NCBI GenBank assembly: GCA_023078555.1
Contig: CM041197.1
Location: 1,522,501 to 1,586,500, forward strand
Direction: 5' to 3'
From: Ulva prolifera
Taxonomy: Eukaryota > Chlorophyta > Ulvophyceae > Ulvales > Ulvaceae
DNA: 64,000 nt
Part shown: positions 50,155 through 60,685 of the stretch, piece after piece
How the letters are laid out: each line of letters starts with the position of its first letter
How positions within the stretch are numbered: position 1 is the first letter of the stretch
Notes under the pieces: model-generated
Told to the model about the DNA's origin: nothing
What the model saw: only the letters and a program-made list of their open reading frames with translations
The model's database searches: none
Made by a program: the position numbers and the translations under genes

Positions 50155-51140
50155 GGTCAGTGATTGCGCATTCGATGCACACCGACTGATGGCCCGTGCC
50201 TGGGTAAGTGAGCACCACAATGTGAGTCACCTCCCGTTGTCAATATGTGATGCTACTCTGTAATATGCCTGCGAAGTTGCAGCATCGCCACAGATCACTG
50301 GAGCTTGCGATGCATCGCCACATCAAGGCCACAGCCACGCATCCGGGCATGAAGGCTGGTTGCAAAGTTACCCCGCATGGCTCTGAGGGAACGATGAAGT
50401 CACGAAGAATCGAATATGTGCACGCGTAAAGATCGAGCGTTGCCGTGTACAGCCAGCATGTGCTGAAGACGTGCACAATGGTATTTCGGTGATCTGCATT
50501 AGAGCTGGCACAAGAGTCGCAGAGGGCGTACTCTTTCACCTCCTCGCCCTCGATGGTATCTCATGGATACATTGCTGCACCTGACGCCATGCGTCCACGC
50601 GCAATCGGCGACACGCTGCATTGTGGGAGGACGCGAGGACTGAAGGAAGACACGGCCTGGGGCAAACAGAACAACAGGACGCAAACTGACGACACATACG
50701 ACAGGAGCAAACACTAGCACGACACCGGTGCGTGTATGTCTTTTGAACAATATCCTTGTGCTGATGATGCATATCCTGTTTTGGCATTGCCTGTGCTGTG
50801 CACCACAACGCCGCTGGTAGCCATCGATGACGCGCTTGCTGTATTTCTGGACGGGCTTGTTTAAGCTGGGCGGCCAAGACCAGATTCTGATACCCCTCAG
50901 CTAGAACAGCGCTGCATTCTGCAATATAATAAGCTTTCGTGTAGGTCGATGTTATCGTTACTGGTCTATTTTTCGATTCCTGGTGAACACTGAGCGTCGA
51001 CCACGCACTGCAACTGCACTTTCATTGGTGTACATGTAATAGTCCGTCACATTCCGCTTCATCGGCAGACGTATAGGGCAGGTTGGTCCAAGACGGCAGG
51101 CTGCCGACAATAGATTGGCTGCCTCTTCAGCAGGCGTCAC
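50155..51140. other. Intergenic between divergent genes
   Basis: Probably contains the missing 5' end of the SnoaL/membrane gene (to about 50.2 kb and possibly beyond) and the RRM gene promoter. No other coding support. Confidence 0.4.
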
Positions 51141-52422
51141 ATGGAGACGACGGTAGTCGCAGTCCAAGGAAAGGGATCTAATCCAAAGACTGTATTATAT
51201 GTGGGTGGACTTGAAGAATCAGTGACAGAACTCAGCCTCAAATCGACTTTCATACCTTTCGGTCCTGTCAAAGAAGTCAACATTCCGCTAGATCACGAAA
51301 CAGGATTGCACAGAGGATTCGGGTTTGTCGAATTTGAAGACCGGGAAGATGCGGCGGATGCGATCGATAACATGCACAACGGGGAACTATTTGGTAGGTG
51401 TGCTCACGCTGGCAAACGATCGCGCGCCGTTCAGGTCGCCGCCAGGCCCCAGCTTTCCATGAAGCATTCTGAAGGCATAGCTGGTTGTTCAAGCGCGTTT
51501 CTACATCGTTTGATTTTTCTTCAAGGTGGCTGTGAAACCTGAACGGAATGCGCCAGCGCAGCCCTGCCACGACCATGTTACTTGGGGAACGGAGTGTCGG
51601 CGTACACAGCATTGTGGGCAAACAACCTGCATCAGTGCCATCGTCTGTCACACTTCATACATCATCCACCGCGTAGCAGGTCGACATGCAAGCAGGCCTT
51701 GTGCCTGCTTGCATGCTTGCTCGAGTCAGGCCAGCACGGCTGCCCCGGCAGTCAGCTCCTCCACCTGGCTCGAGCTCCACTGTACCTGCGAAATCATGGC
51801 GCTGTTCCAGGTTTCTCCATTCATGAGATGATGGTGAGAAGTATAACCGGCCGCACATGCACAGCAATCTGTGCAGAAACAATCACAGCACAAAGGGCAC
51901 CATAGTTGCCACGTAGATCGCAGCAACATCACATACACAACTGCTATGTTCCGCCTGTGCAGGGGATGATCCTACTGGTATGCAGGTCATTCCAATCCCT
52001 GCCATTTCCACGGTGTGCGAGTTCTTTGCAAAGCAACAGCATTCAATGCGTGCTTCAACCTGGCCCTCTTTCAGCAACAAGCATGTGATGGCTACGCCAG
52101 GCCCCACAGGCCCACCATCCCACCCACAGTCCATGCCACCACTCCGTCTCTCGACCGTATGCTTGCGTGCAGGGTGCTGCGGGTGAACTATGCTCAGCCA
52201 ATGAAGATCAAGGGTGGCGAGAAGGGCTTCAGCCACCAGGCGGTGTGGGCGGACGCTGACCGGTACCTCGAGGAGCGGCTCGCGGAGGCCGAGCTGGACG
52301 CGCATGAGCGAGAGGTCGCCAAGGCGAAGGAGCGGGAGGCAGCGGCCCTCGCAGAGGCTGAGGGGGACGCCCGGGGCAGCCCAGAGCCACCCGCGGCTGC
52401 TGAGCCGGCGGTGGTTGAGTGA
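51141..52422 (+). CDS. RRM protein related to the PPIE/CYP33 RRM, no cyclophilin domain (plant ATE1-like)
   Basis: Two exons, 51141-51397 and 52173-52422 (168 aa). The join completes ELFGRVLRVNYA. The RRM (about 17-95) has RNP2 LYVGGL and RNP1 RGFGFVEF. It most resembles the N-terminal RRM of cyclophilin E, including FIPFGPVKEVNIPLD and AIDNMHNGELFGR. The isomerase domain is absent. After MKIKGGEKGF and AVWADADRYLEE, the protein ends in an acidic, Ala/Glu-rich helix. This layout matches a small plant RRM protein known as ATE1 (comparison from memory). It is likely a nuclear, spliceosome-associated RNA binder, by family. Third-position GC is 37 of 85 codons in exon 1 and 67 of 82 in exon 2 (hand count). 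The 775-base intron begins GTGTGC. Confidence 0.9.
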
Positions 52423-55400
52423 GGGCAGGCCCCCCGGCTCAGATCGGCTCTGACACTGGCGGCATGTTTCTGCGTACACCGCCTTATATGCAGCATGTTG
52501 GTGCTTGTGGTGGCAGGCCGCTGCGCAGCAGGGGATGCCGGGAACAGTGCGAGTGCTTGCTGAATGTGCTACATCTGGGGATCTGCTGCTGCCACGTTTC
52601 TTCACACCAGGCCGCTTCGCTTCTTTGCCAGAGCATTGAAGCCTGCGAGGAGGCAGGGAGCGTGTGGCTGCCGGCCGATGCAGCGACTGTGGACCGCGTG
52701 CCTGGGTGGTTTACGTGGCCGTCTGGAGCGACAGTTGCTACTGGCATGAGTTGCGGCTTGTCGATGGGCCGGCGTGTGCCGTCAGGCCTCAGCAAGGGGC
52801 TTTGGGAAGCCTGGCTGAGTTGACGCAGCCCCAGCGCGAAAAATGCTGCTGCATGAGCAAGTCGTGCTGAGATGGTGTGTCCGAGGGGCACCATGGCTGC
52901 TGGCTTGACCGCAGACCGATGCGGTATGCAGCAGGTCTGGGCTGAATTCTGCTTCGAAGGGATCTAGTGAAGTCGCCTGACCGCTTGCTCCGGTGTAGTT
53001 TGAGACTTTGTGTACAGAAACGTTTGCTCTGTGGTAGATATCTAAGCTGGTTGCTAGCAGGAGACAGCTCGCAGGCAGCCGTTGGCGCCTCGAGCGGCAG
53101 CAAGCCAAGAGGCTACGGCATGATGTAATATTTGCGTCCGTGAGACAGTCTGTGTGCACTGGCACTTTTTCTTCTTCAGGGACAGTATGCAAATTCAGGG
53201 AGGCTTTACAGCATGGCAGCTCTGATCACATGCGCCTGCCCCACATGATTGGGTGATCTTGACTACGACCTACCTACCCAGAAGCGTTGACAAGTGAAAG
53301 CGGGAAACAAAAGAATTTTGTCAAGTTATGTTGCCTGACAGCGTAGTCTGCGTGGTGAAGACTTCCGTGCAGGTATACATTTGCCGGTGTTTGCCCGTAA
53401 ACTTACGGAGCTGCTCGAGTATCCTATGAGGCATGGCATTACATATCATCAAGAATCCAGTATTGGCGTGGACGCGTGTAATGCACAGGCTGCCACAGCG
53501 AACTTTGGAGGGGGTGGGGCGTGGTAATGCAGGTGTCCCGGCTTGATGCATCTACGTCTGAGCAATTTCGACGTCGCCGCACCAAATTTTGACGAGCCTG
53601 ACACCTGCAGGCGCTGAAACTTGATAAAGTGTGGTGTTGGTTCAGTGAATTCACCTATAGTGCCATGCTGCAAGGATTTTCAGCTCTGTGTCATTTCTGC
53701 CTCACTCTTGCGTCATGACTTGACGCGGGATATATGCGCCTCACTAGCAGCATTGACAAATGTGGCGCTGTCGGTGGCGGTGGTGGTGGTGGGTGGTGGG
53801 TATGTGCATGTGGGTGGTACACCAGTCGTGCTGCGTACCACCCTCGGACACCCCCCCGTGCAATGTTTCCACACAGACAACGCAGTCGGCGGTGCCTCGA
53901 CACATCCCGGTCACGCGGGCATGTGGCAGAACGAACTCATAGCATACTGATCCATTTGCTCTGCAATAGCAATGTATTGATAGATAAGATAGTAAGACGG
54001 TGAATGCATAAGTTTCGTCTTCAGCGGTCGCGTGTGCGGCGAGATAGGTGCAGTCGCGTTCCGGGTTCTCACCACGCTGCCACATGCCATCACCACACTG
54101 GCCACCCTTGCCACTGGCCTCGTCGACGTTACTAACTCCGTCATCACATATGCATGTGCCCTTGCGAAGTCCGAGCTGATCATTGCAGCTGGATCATCTC
54201 GAGGCCTAATGCAGGCCTTGTGCAGCTGAATGCGTCAAAGGCACCAGGCAACAAACGTGACTGCACACCATGTGTGACAGAAGGGGCATGCCACAGCACA
54301 GTGGAGCACATGCAAGGTCGGGGTTGCACACAGCAGTGCCCTGCCAGCATCACAGGAGTGGTGTTTGCAATCAGGTCTCAGAACGCATCCCAGTGCAGCA
54401 TGTCTACAAAGGTAATGCTGAATGGTTTCGTGATAGAGCTGCCAAGGCAACACATACGCCCGTTTACGCCTCTATGAGGCACCTCAGCAGTAGCTTGGTG
54501 CTGTACAGTAAGGCAGCAAGGCTGCTTCGCAAGACAGTTCTACTGTGCAAGTGACTTATTGTTAAATGGACTGAGCCGACGCATCACACTGTCCACGGGT
54601 TCCTCACAAGTGTACATAGGTAAGATAAATTCAGTGACCTTGTATAAAGACACAACATCATAGAGGTGGCACAAGGCTTCGTTAACGTATTGTGGCATAA
54701 TGAGGAATCAGCCACAGCATCTGCCTCATCAGTCGCAAGAGGACACAATCGCAGTGCAAGAGAAAAGGCCATCGAAAACAGCAACAGAGATTGGGTGGTT
54801 GCATGCGTTGTGGTGGATGGCCTGAGTTTCTGGGCCAGCACCTGAGTTCAGCTGACCAGCCAGCTCGCGATCGTAGACCAAGGCATGCGCCTCGGAAGAC
54901 GTCAACAACGAGAAATATATCAGTGCTATCTCACAGAGCTGATGAAACGACTCGCCGTGCAGTGTATAGACCTGCCTTCAACGCAGTTTGGTTGCGCAGA
55001 TCTGACACTGAACGCTCGGCCAGCCCCACGTTGGCGCTTGTAGCGGATAAAGCTGACAAACAACAGCATCATTACAGTTCAATCATTTGCTGCAGTGTGA
55101 AGCTGTATGCAGCTGTGCATGCCCACGCGAAAAGCTGCCGCAAGGAGGGATCAAGTTCGCGACGTTTCAACGGAACCTATGGTAAAAAAAATATGTACGC
55201 CGTTGGTGCTCTCTCTTGTATCACATACTCTGCTTACATGATCAACGCTTCACTTGGGCGAGGCCGTGTAACATTCCTGCAGCTGTGTGCCGGCGTTCCG
55301 CAAAACTAATCGCCACAATGTGGCAATCATCATGCATGCTTGGCTGGTTAACATACGTGACGCGGGGCTGACGCGCGAAGCGGTGTCAACCTGGCGGACA

Positions 55401-56481
55401 GCCAACGCCTCCAGGACAGCGAGTCAATGTCAATGGGACAATATATTCAGCCTAGTATCTATTGCTGCTGACATCAAATAGTTCCGGTCGTCAGTGCTCT
55501 CACTTGCGCACGATTGCACTGCGATAAGTTGCCTGGGGTGATGGAGGGTGGCCCAGTGGTCGTGGACGGTGGCCTTGACTCCAGAGCATGCATAGCGCAG
55601 TGCGTGGCACAGCCAAGTTTGGGCGTGAGATGTCTCACATGACGCTATCGCCGCGTCCGTGGTTCCATGTCATGGCAATGCGTCGTGTGACGCTACAACA
55701 CCCGGGTCGGGGAAATACATCTGTCGCTCGTACACAAATCAGAAGAAGGTCCGGCTAGCGGCAAAACAATAAGAGTAGCTCTTCTAATCTCTGTACATAG
55801 TTGCTTCGGCGAACCGCGCTTCCGTGGAAGTCGCCACCCTGCTACAACCCTCCACCACCACAGCCACTGACAGCGCCACATTTGTCAATGCTACTAGTGC
55901 CTGCTGTCCTGTGATTCTGGTGTTATTTGATTCTGGTGTTATTTGACACGGACTCGGTCAGTCCGGCCTCGAACATCCAGATACTGTTCAGTAGCCCTCG
56001 CATTTGACTACCTTCTTCGTGTTTCACCGGGACCTTTTACTCAGCACCTGGGATCAGCGTATCTTGGAGCCCCGCTTAACTCATTCTCACGCATATTCGT
56101 CGCAAGCAGCAAAACAACGCACTCACTATCATTGTTTATGGTGAATACTTGATGCGTGTATCCATGGCCCCCGATCGCCCTGGCACCAGCCTGCTCTTCT
56201 GTCGTACACTTGTTAGCATGGTCGCGTCTGGTCCCGGAATGACTGTAAGACGAAGAAGCTTATCAGGCTTACAAAGGATACAACGGCGAATACTTCGGCA
56301 ATAAGGCTCGTGATAGCTCCAACGACGTTGCCGCAAACGAGCAGTTTCACGCTCGGATACTGTGAGATTGTCTCTAGCCTCGCCTCAGCCCAAGCTTCCG
56401 TTTCAATCTTTTACGTTGTCTTCTTGCTGCTCCAAGTGCATACTGAGCAGTTCAGGGGAACGACGTTCAACTCAGTGAATC
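52423..56481. other. No firm gene between the RRM and SANT-like genes
   Basis: The first 300 bases are G-rich RRM 3' flank. Beyond that the sequence is low in GC, with scattered open frames (longest about 170 codons near 54.8-55.3 kb) that lack splice or domain support. A small direct repeat (TTCTGGTGTTATTTGA twice) lies at about 55915-55946. Upstream exons of the 56.5-58.2 kb gene could lie here. Confidence 0.4.
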
Positions 56482-58213
56482 ATGCTGCCGGTGCGAGTCA
56501 TTCCTGAGCATGCCGAGTCTGTGTATGCCACACCTGTACGGAATTTCAACAAGCTCGTAGCTCGCTGGATTCATCCCAGGAATAGTGCTCCCGGCCAAAG
56601 AAATATTTGCACATGCGCGGATCTAGGCATTTTTGCAGTGCGAGTATGCGGCACCTGTTCTAACAGGCGTCTACACTTGCGCAGATCTCTCGTAGGCGTC
56701 CTTTTTCTTCGCTGCTACTGCCATCTCGGGCCGGGCGGGCGAAAGTGCTTCCCTCTGCGCCGGGCACTCCACGTGCGACATTCGAGCCCAGCTCGGCGCC
56801 CCCACGAGACAGCAGCATCGACGAATCTCATTCAGATGTAGAAGCTGCAAGTCACAGTCAGTATCCGAGCAGCCGCGCGGTAAGCGATGACTTCGGCACT
56901 CGGGATTGTGCATCCCCCGCACCGACGCACCAGCCACTGCCGTCCTCGCACAGAGCAGCAAGTACGGAATCGCCCTCACCAGCGCACGGCGACAGTCACC
57001 CACCGTCGCCGTTCGCTTCAGGTGGACTCGTCAACTTCGCGAATGACAAGCCGACCATGCTCCGGACGCCTGCTACCAAACCTGTTCGCGATGCCGACGA
57101 CGTGCCAGGCGACTGCACACATGGCGCGCAGATCGAAAAGTGCGCCTGCGTCAAAGCCGACTCGGCCGTCGCCACTAACACCAGCACCACGACCAACAGC
57201 AAGATTCTGTCTGCTGCCACGTCCCGGCCCCGGGTGAAGGACGAGCTCCCGCCGCACGAGGCCAGAGCATTCCCGCAGCTGTCCAAGCACCCCACCCCCC
57301 GCCGGAGCGCCACGCGGTGTGCGGCGCAGCCGCAGCGCAAACGTCCCAAGATCTGCATCAAGCTCGGCGACTGCTCATCGGCCCCTGCCGCACCCGGGCA
57401 CCCAGCATCCTCCACCAGCACGCCCGCCGCTCCCGCGGCCTCCCCGCTGGTGCAGCGTCCCGCAGCCGGGACCATGTATACCCTAGCCAGCACACACAGC
57501 AGGACACAGGTCGCACAGACCGTCTCCCTCACCTCCCTCATACACCACCCCCTCACTGTCAATGGGCGGGAGGCGGCCACTGCAGGGTCCGCCCGCGCCC
57601 ACGGCATATACGTCGCGCCCATGTCACGGCTTCCCGCGGTGGCCCATCGCAGCACGCCCCCGGCGAGCGCCGGCGCTGGAGGAAGCGCGGCGCTGGCGCG
57701 CAAGCCCACCGCGGCGTTTGTTCCGCCGGAGAATGCAGAGGCGGTCCCCGAGATCGTGCGGATTGACCGTGCGGTGATCAACACCATGCATGTCGGCCGC
57801 CGCACGTCCAGCCGGTGCGCTGCCCCCGGACCCCGAAACCGGGTGCACTTTGCCGCACAGGCCCCGTGAGTCAAGCATCAGCATCATCCATGACAATGTT
57901 TGTGCTTCCGATGACCGAGGGCGTGGCGTGCAGGTGGAGCGAGTTTGCGCGGGACGGCGCACCGTGGGCCCCGGAGGAGGAGGCGTGGCTGCTGCGGCAG
58001 CACCGCGGCGGATGCCCGCCGCAGTGGCTCTCGTCGCAGCTCTCACGCACAAAGTCGGCCGTCAAGGCGCGCCTCAAGCGCCACCACACCGCCGCCGCCC
58101 GGCACCGTGCCGCCGCCACCGCTGTGGCTACGCCGCCGCCACCAGTCGTGGCGGCTGCTGTCGAGGGCCGCCTTGACAATTGCCCAGCAGTTTCTGGGGA
58201 CGGTGGGCGGTGA
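56482..58213 (+). CDS. Disordered protein with C-terminal SANT/Myb-like segment
   Basis: Proposed exons are 56482-56556 (tentative start), 56685-57865 and 57934-58213 (511 aa), all in phase. The long middle exon encodes a Ser/Pro/Ala/Thr-rich, probably disordered chain with a basic patch (PQRKRPKICIK). The last junction creates APWSEFARDG, followed by APWAPEEEAWLLRQHRGG, then WLSSQLSRTKSAVKARLKRH. The Trp-EEE-Trp-LL start, the second Trp and the RTxxAVKxRL third helix look like one Myb/SANT repeat, so DNA or histone binding is likely. Exact family unknown. The middle exon starts at acceptor CTTGCGCAG. The upstream exon and start are uncertain. GC rises toward the 3' end, and the 3' flank is G-rich. 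Confidence 0.65.
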
Positions 58214-58631
58214 GAGGAGACAACAGCGAGATGCGTATGCATGCGAGCCTCGTGTCTGGAGGCGAAGCAGGGAATGGGGGCCCATGGGTGGCACTGAGGA
58301 GGGAGTGGGGGGCGGCAGCGCGGCTGAGGCTAAGGGCCGTGCGTGTGTCTGGGTGGCGATTTTTAAGTTGTGGGCGGGACTTGCGCGTGCTTCTGCGCGG
58401 CGAGGGCATGAGGTCGTGGTAGGCGTGGTAGATGTGTGAGTCTGTGCTGCAACAGGGTTCGGCATGCATGGATCTGTTCTGTGCCGGCCATGCCCTGTGC
58501 TGGCCACGGCCAGTGCTGTGACACAGGCAGGCCTTGGGGCACCGCGCGAAGGGGAGTGTCGCTGGCTCTCCAGGGTCCGAGGGCTCTCACGATCTTGCAC
58601 ACTACAAGCACCCAGACGCCTCGTTGGAGGG

Positions 58632-58674
58632 TGCATGTGTTACAAGGACAAAGGAAGCAAGGCAGGTAGCGAGC
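58632..58674 (-). repeat. Family A repeat copy
   Basis: Minus strand: CGCTACCTGCCTTGCTTCC, then TTTGTCCTTGTAACACA. Far from the main cluster. Confidence 0.65.
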
Positions 58675-59636
58675 AACAACCAGAGGAACGGCATACCCAC
58701 GCAACCGGAGCCACACGCAGCCAGAGGGTGCATGTGTGCCGTGTATGCACTGTGCAACTTGCACTGTGCAAGTCAGGGTCATTGTGATGCCGTGTGCGCC
58801 GGTGCTGTTCAGTCGCAGCTGATCACTGTTCTGCCTGCCGTATGCTAGCCCAGACTCAGCAAGGCGTGCCTGGTGCTCTCGTGCCCTTCGGCATACAGGC
58901 GACATGCATGGATCATCCCTGGCACGATGACACCATGCTGATGTGATCAGCAGGCCGCGGGCCCCGCATACATGTGTAAGTGCGACCAAGTGTGCAACAC
59001 TGCCGCAGTGGCCGCATGCCAGCTGCGGAAGTTGCACGAGTTAGCCTTGTGTAATTGCCCTCATCCTCGGGTTACACTGCATCGCGGTACGCGAATTCGC
59101 TTGCCCCCGACAGGATTGAGGCACATAATTAAGGTGACATAAAGTACGTGTTGACAGGAGCAAGATACTTGTATGTGTGGCCACCACTGGGCATCAGCAC
59201 GAGCACAACTGGTGGACGTCAGGGCATGGCACTACGTGCATCCTGCATCTTCAGTCACAGGATGGGGGGGTGGGCGGGTTCATGAATGGTGCAAACCAGA
59301 ATAGGTGCCTTCATCGGATGAACGGTTGTTGTTTCGAGGTTGGTGTGTTCTGGTGCATATGCAGGAATGGTGCAAGATCATGATCCATATGTAGTGCACT
59401 GGTACACGTCAACATGAACGTCAACTCCCACAACTGTTGCCGGACGGACTGGCTGCTCGAATTCATGCGGCCGGGGGCAGCTGATATCAATGATCACCAG
59501 GTGCATGTGATAACTCTTGCATCCATGTTTTGCCTAGCTGCACCGCTGTCATGACATGCCAGCGCCGCTGGACACCGAGCAAATGCATAACCATGTGCCG
59601 TCAAAGTACTCAATAGCTCTAATGTACACACAGGCT

Positions 59637-59670
<34 letters not shown>
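59637..59670. repeat. 34-base G homopolymer
   Basis: The second longest homopolymer here. No gene is assigned around it. Confidence 0.85.
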
Positions 59671-59671
<1 letters not shown>

Positions 59672-60685
59672 GGCAGTGCCATGAACATGGCAAAAGACGA
59701 CATGACCGCACCACCCAACCCCTACAGGTCGCTCGGAAAACATGTCAAATTGCAGAGACCTTCGGATGTCCCCCCGTGCACATAGCGGCCGTATGCATGG
59801 CGGCTTGCAACACCGTGTCGGGACTTCATGCCGCGACAACTGGAACTTGGTACTGAAGGGCAAGCAGCCTGTAAGCCCATGCTCGGGCGGAGAAAACCCT
59901 CCGCCCCCCCCACCCCCCCGCCCAGTCAACAAAATAAAATCCACCCCACACACCACCAACAGACATCATTCTGTCATTGCCGGCGGTGTGACGTCAATGC
60001 TTGCAGCGCCCCCCTCCTCCCTTCCTCCCGCCTCCCAATGTAACTCCTCCCGCCTCACACGCTCACAGCGCACCAACTAAGAATGTTTCAATATCAATTC
60101 AACGCTGTCTACCCTACAGCTACCTTGTGCCGACCGCCGCGCATCATAGCTGTCGCGGAGCACTGCGGAGCCCAAGTCCGGGGTTGTGCGGCTCCGGTGG
60201 GAGTGCACGAACCACTTCCGGAGTGCTTGCGCCACCGCGCATGTGCTGACAAGCAAGACACACGGAATCACACAGAGGAACCATTCTCACTGGCAGAGCG
60301 CGCTGGCCGTGTGGTGGACTGGCCCCATGGCGATCAAACAACCTTGCGCCGATAGGCTTGCACCGAATCACAGCGCTAAAACGGCCGCCGCTGCTCTCAC
60401 CACAAATCATTGCATCCATTGCCTCGTGAATCCCAATCCCGTACAACCTCGCATCGCATACGTACCATGGGAGTGCCCTGCCGATGATACACACATGCAG
60501 TGACCCCTGAGCGTCGCCTGGCCGAGAGACCACGCTGCGAGAGCGGTGCACGCTGTGAATGAGGCGGCATGCCGCAGGCACACCTCGAACACAGCCAAAT
60601 TCCTCAAATTCCTTCCAAAATTCAGCGATCCCAGTCAGAGCATGCACGCGTTAAAGCGCACTCCAGGGCCCATTGACCGCCCACT

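Larger units (their letters stand above)
58214..60685. other. No firm gene; convergent 3' flanks
   Basis: 58.21-58.45 kb is G-rich flank of the SANT-like gene. A family A copy lies at 58632-58674 and a 34-base G-run at 59637-59670. C-rich sequence at 59.9-60.06 kb and open frames around 60.1-60.6 kb lack splice or domain support. Confidence 0.45.

Noticed and set aside
60144-60647. 167-codon minus-strand open frame
   Set aside because: No domain, no splice support and uneven composition. It lies past the stop of the 60.7-64 kb gene.
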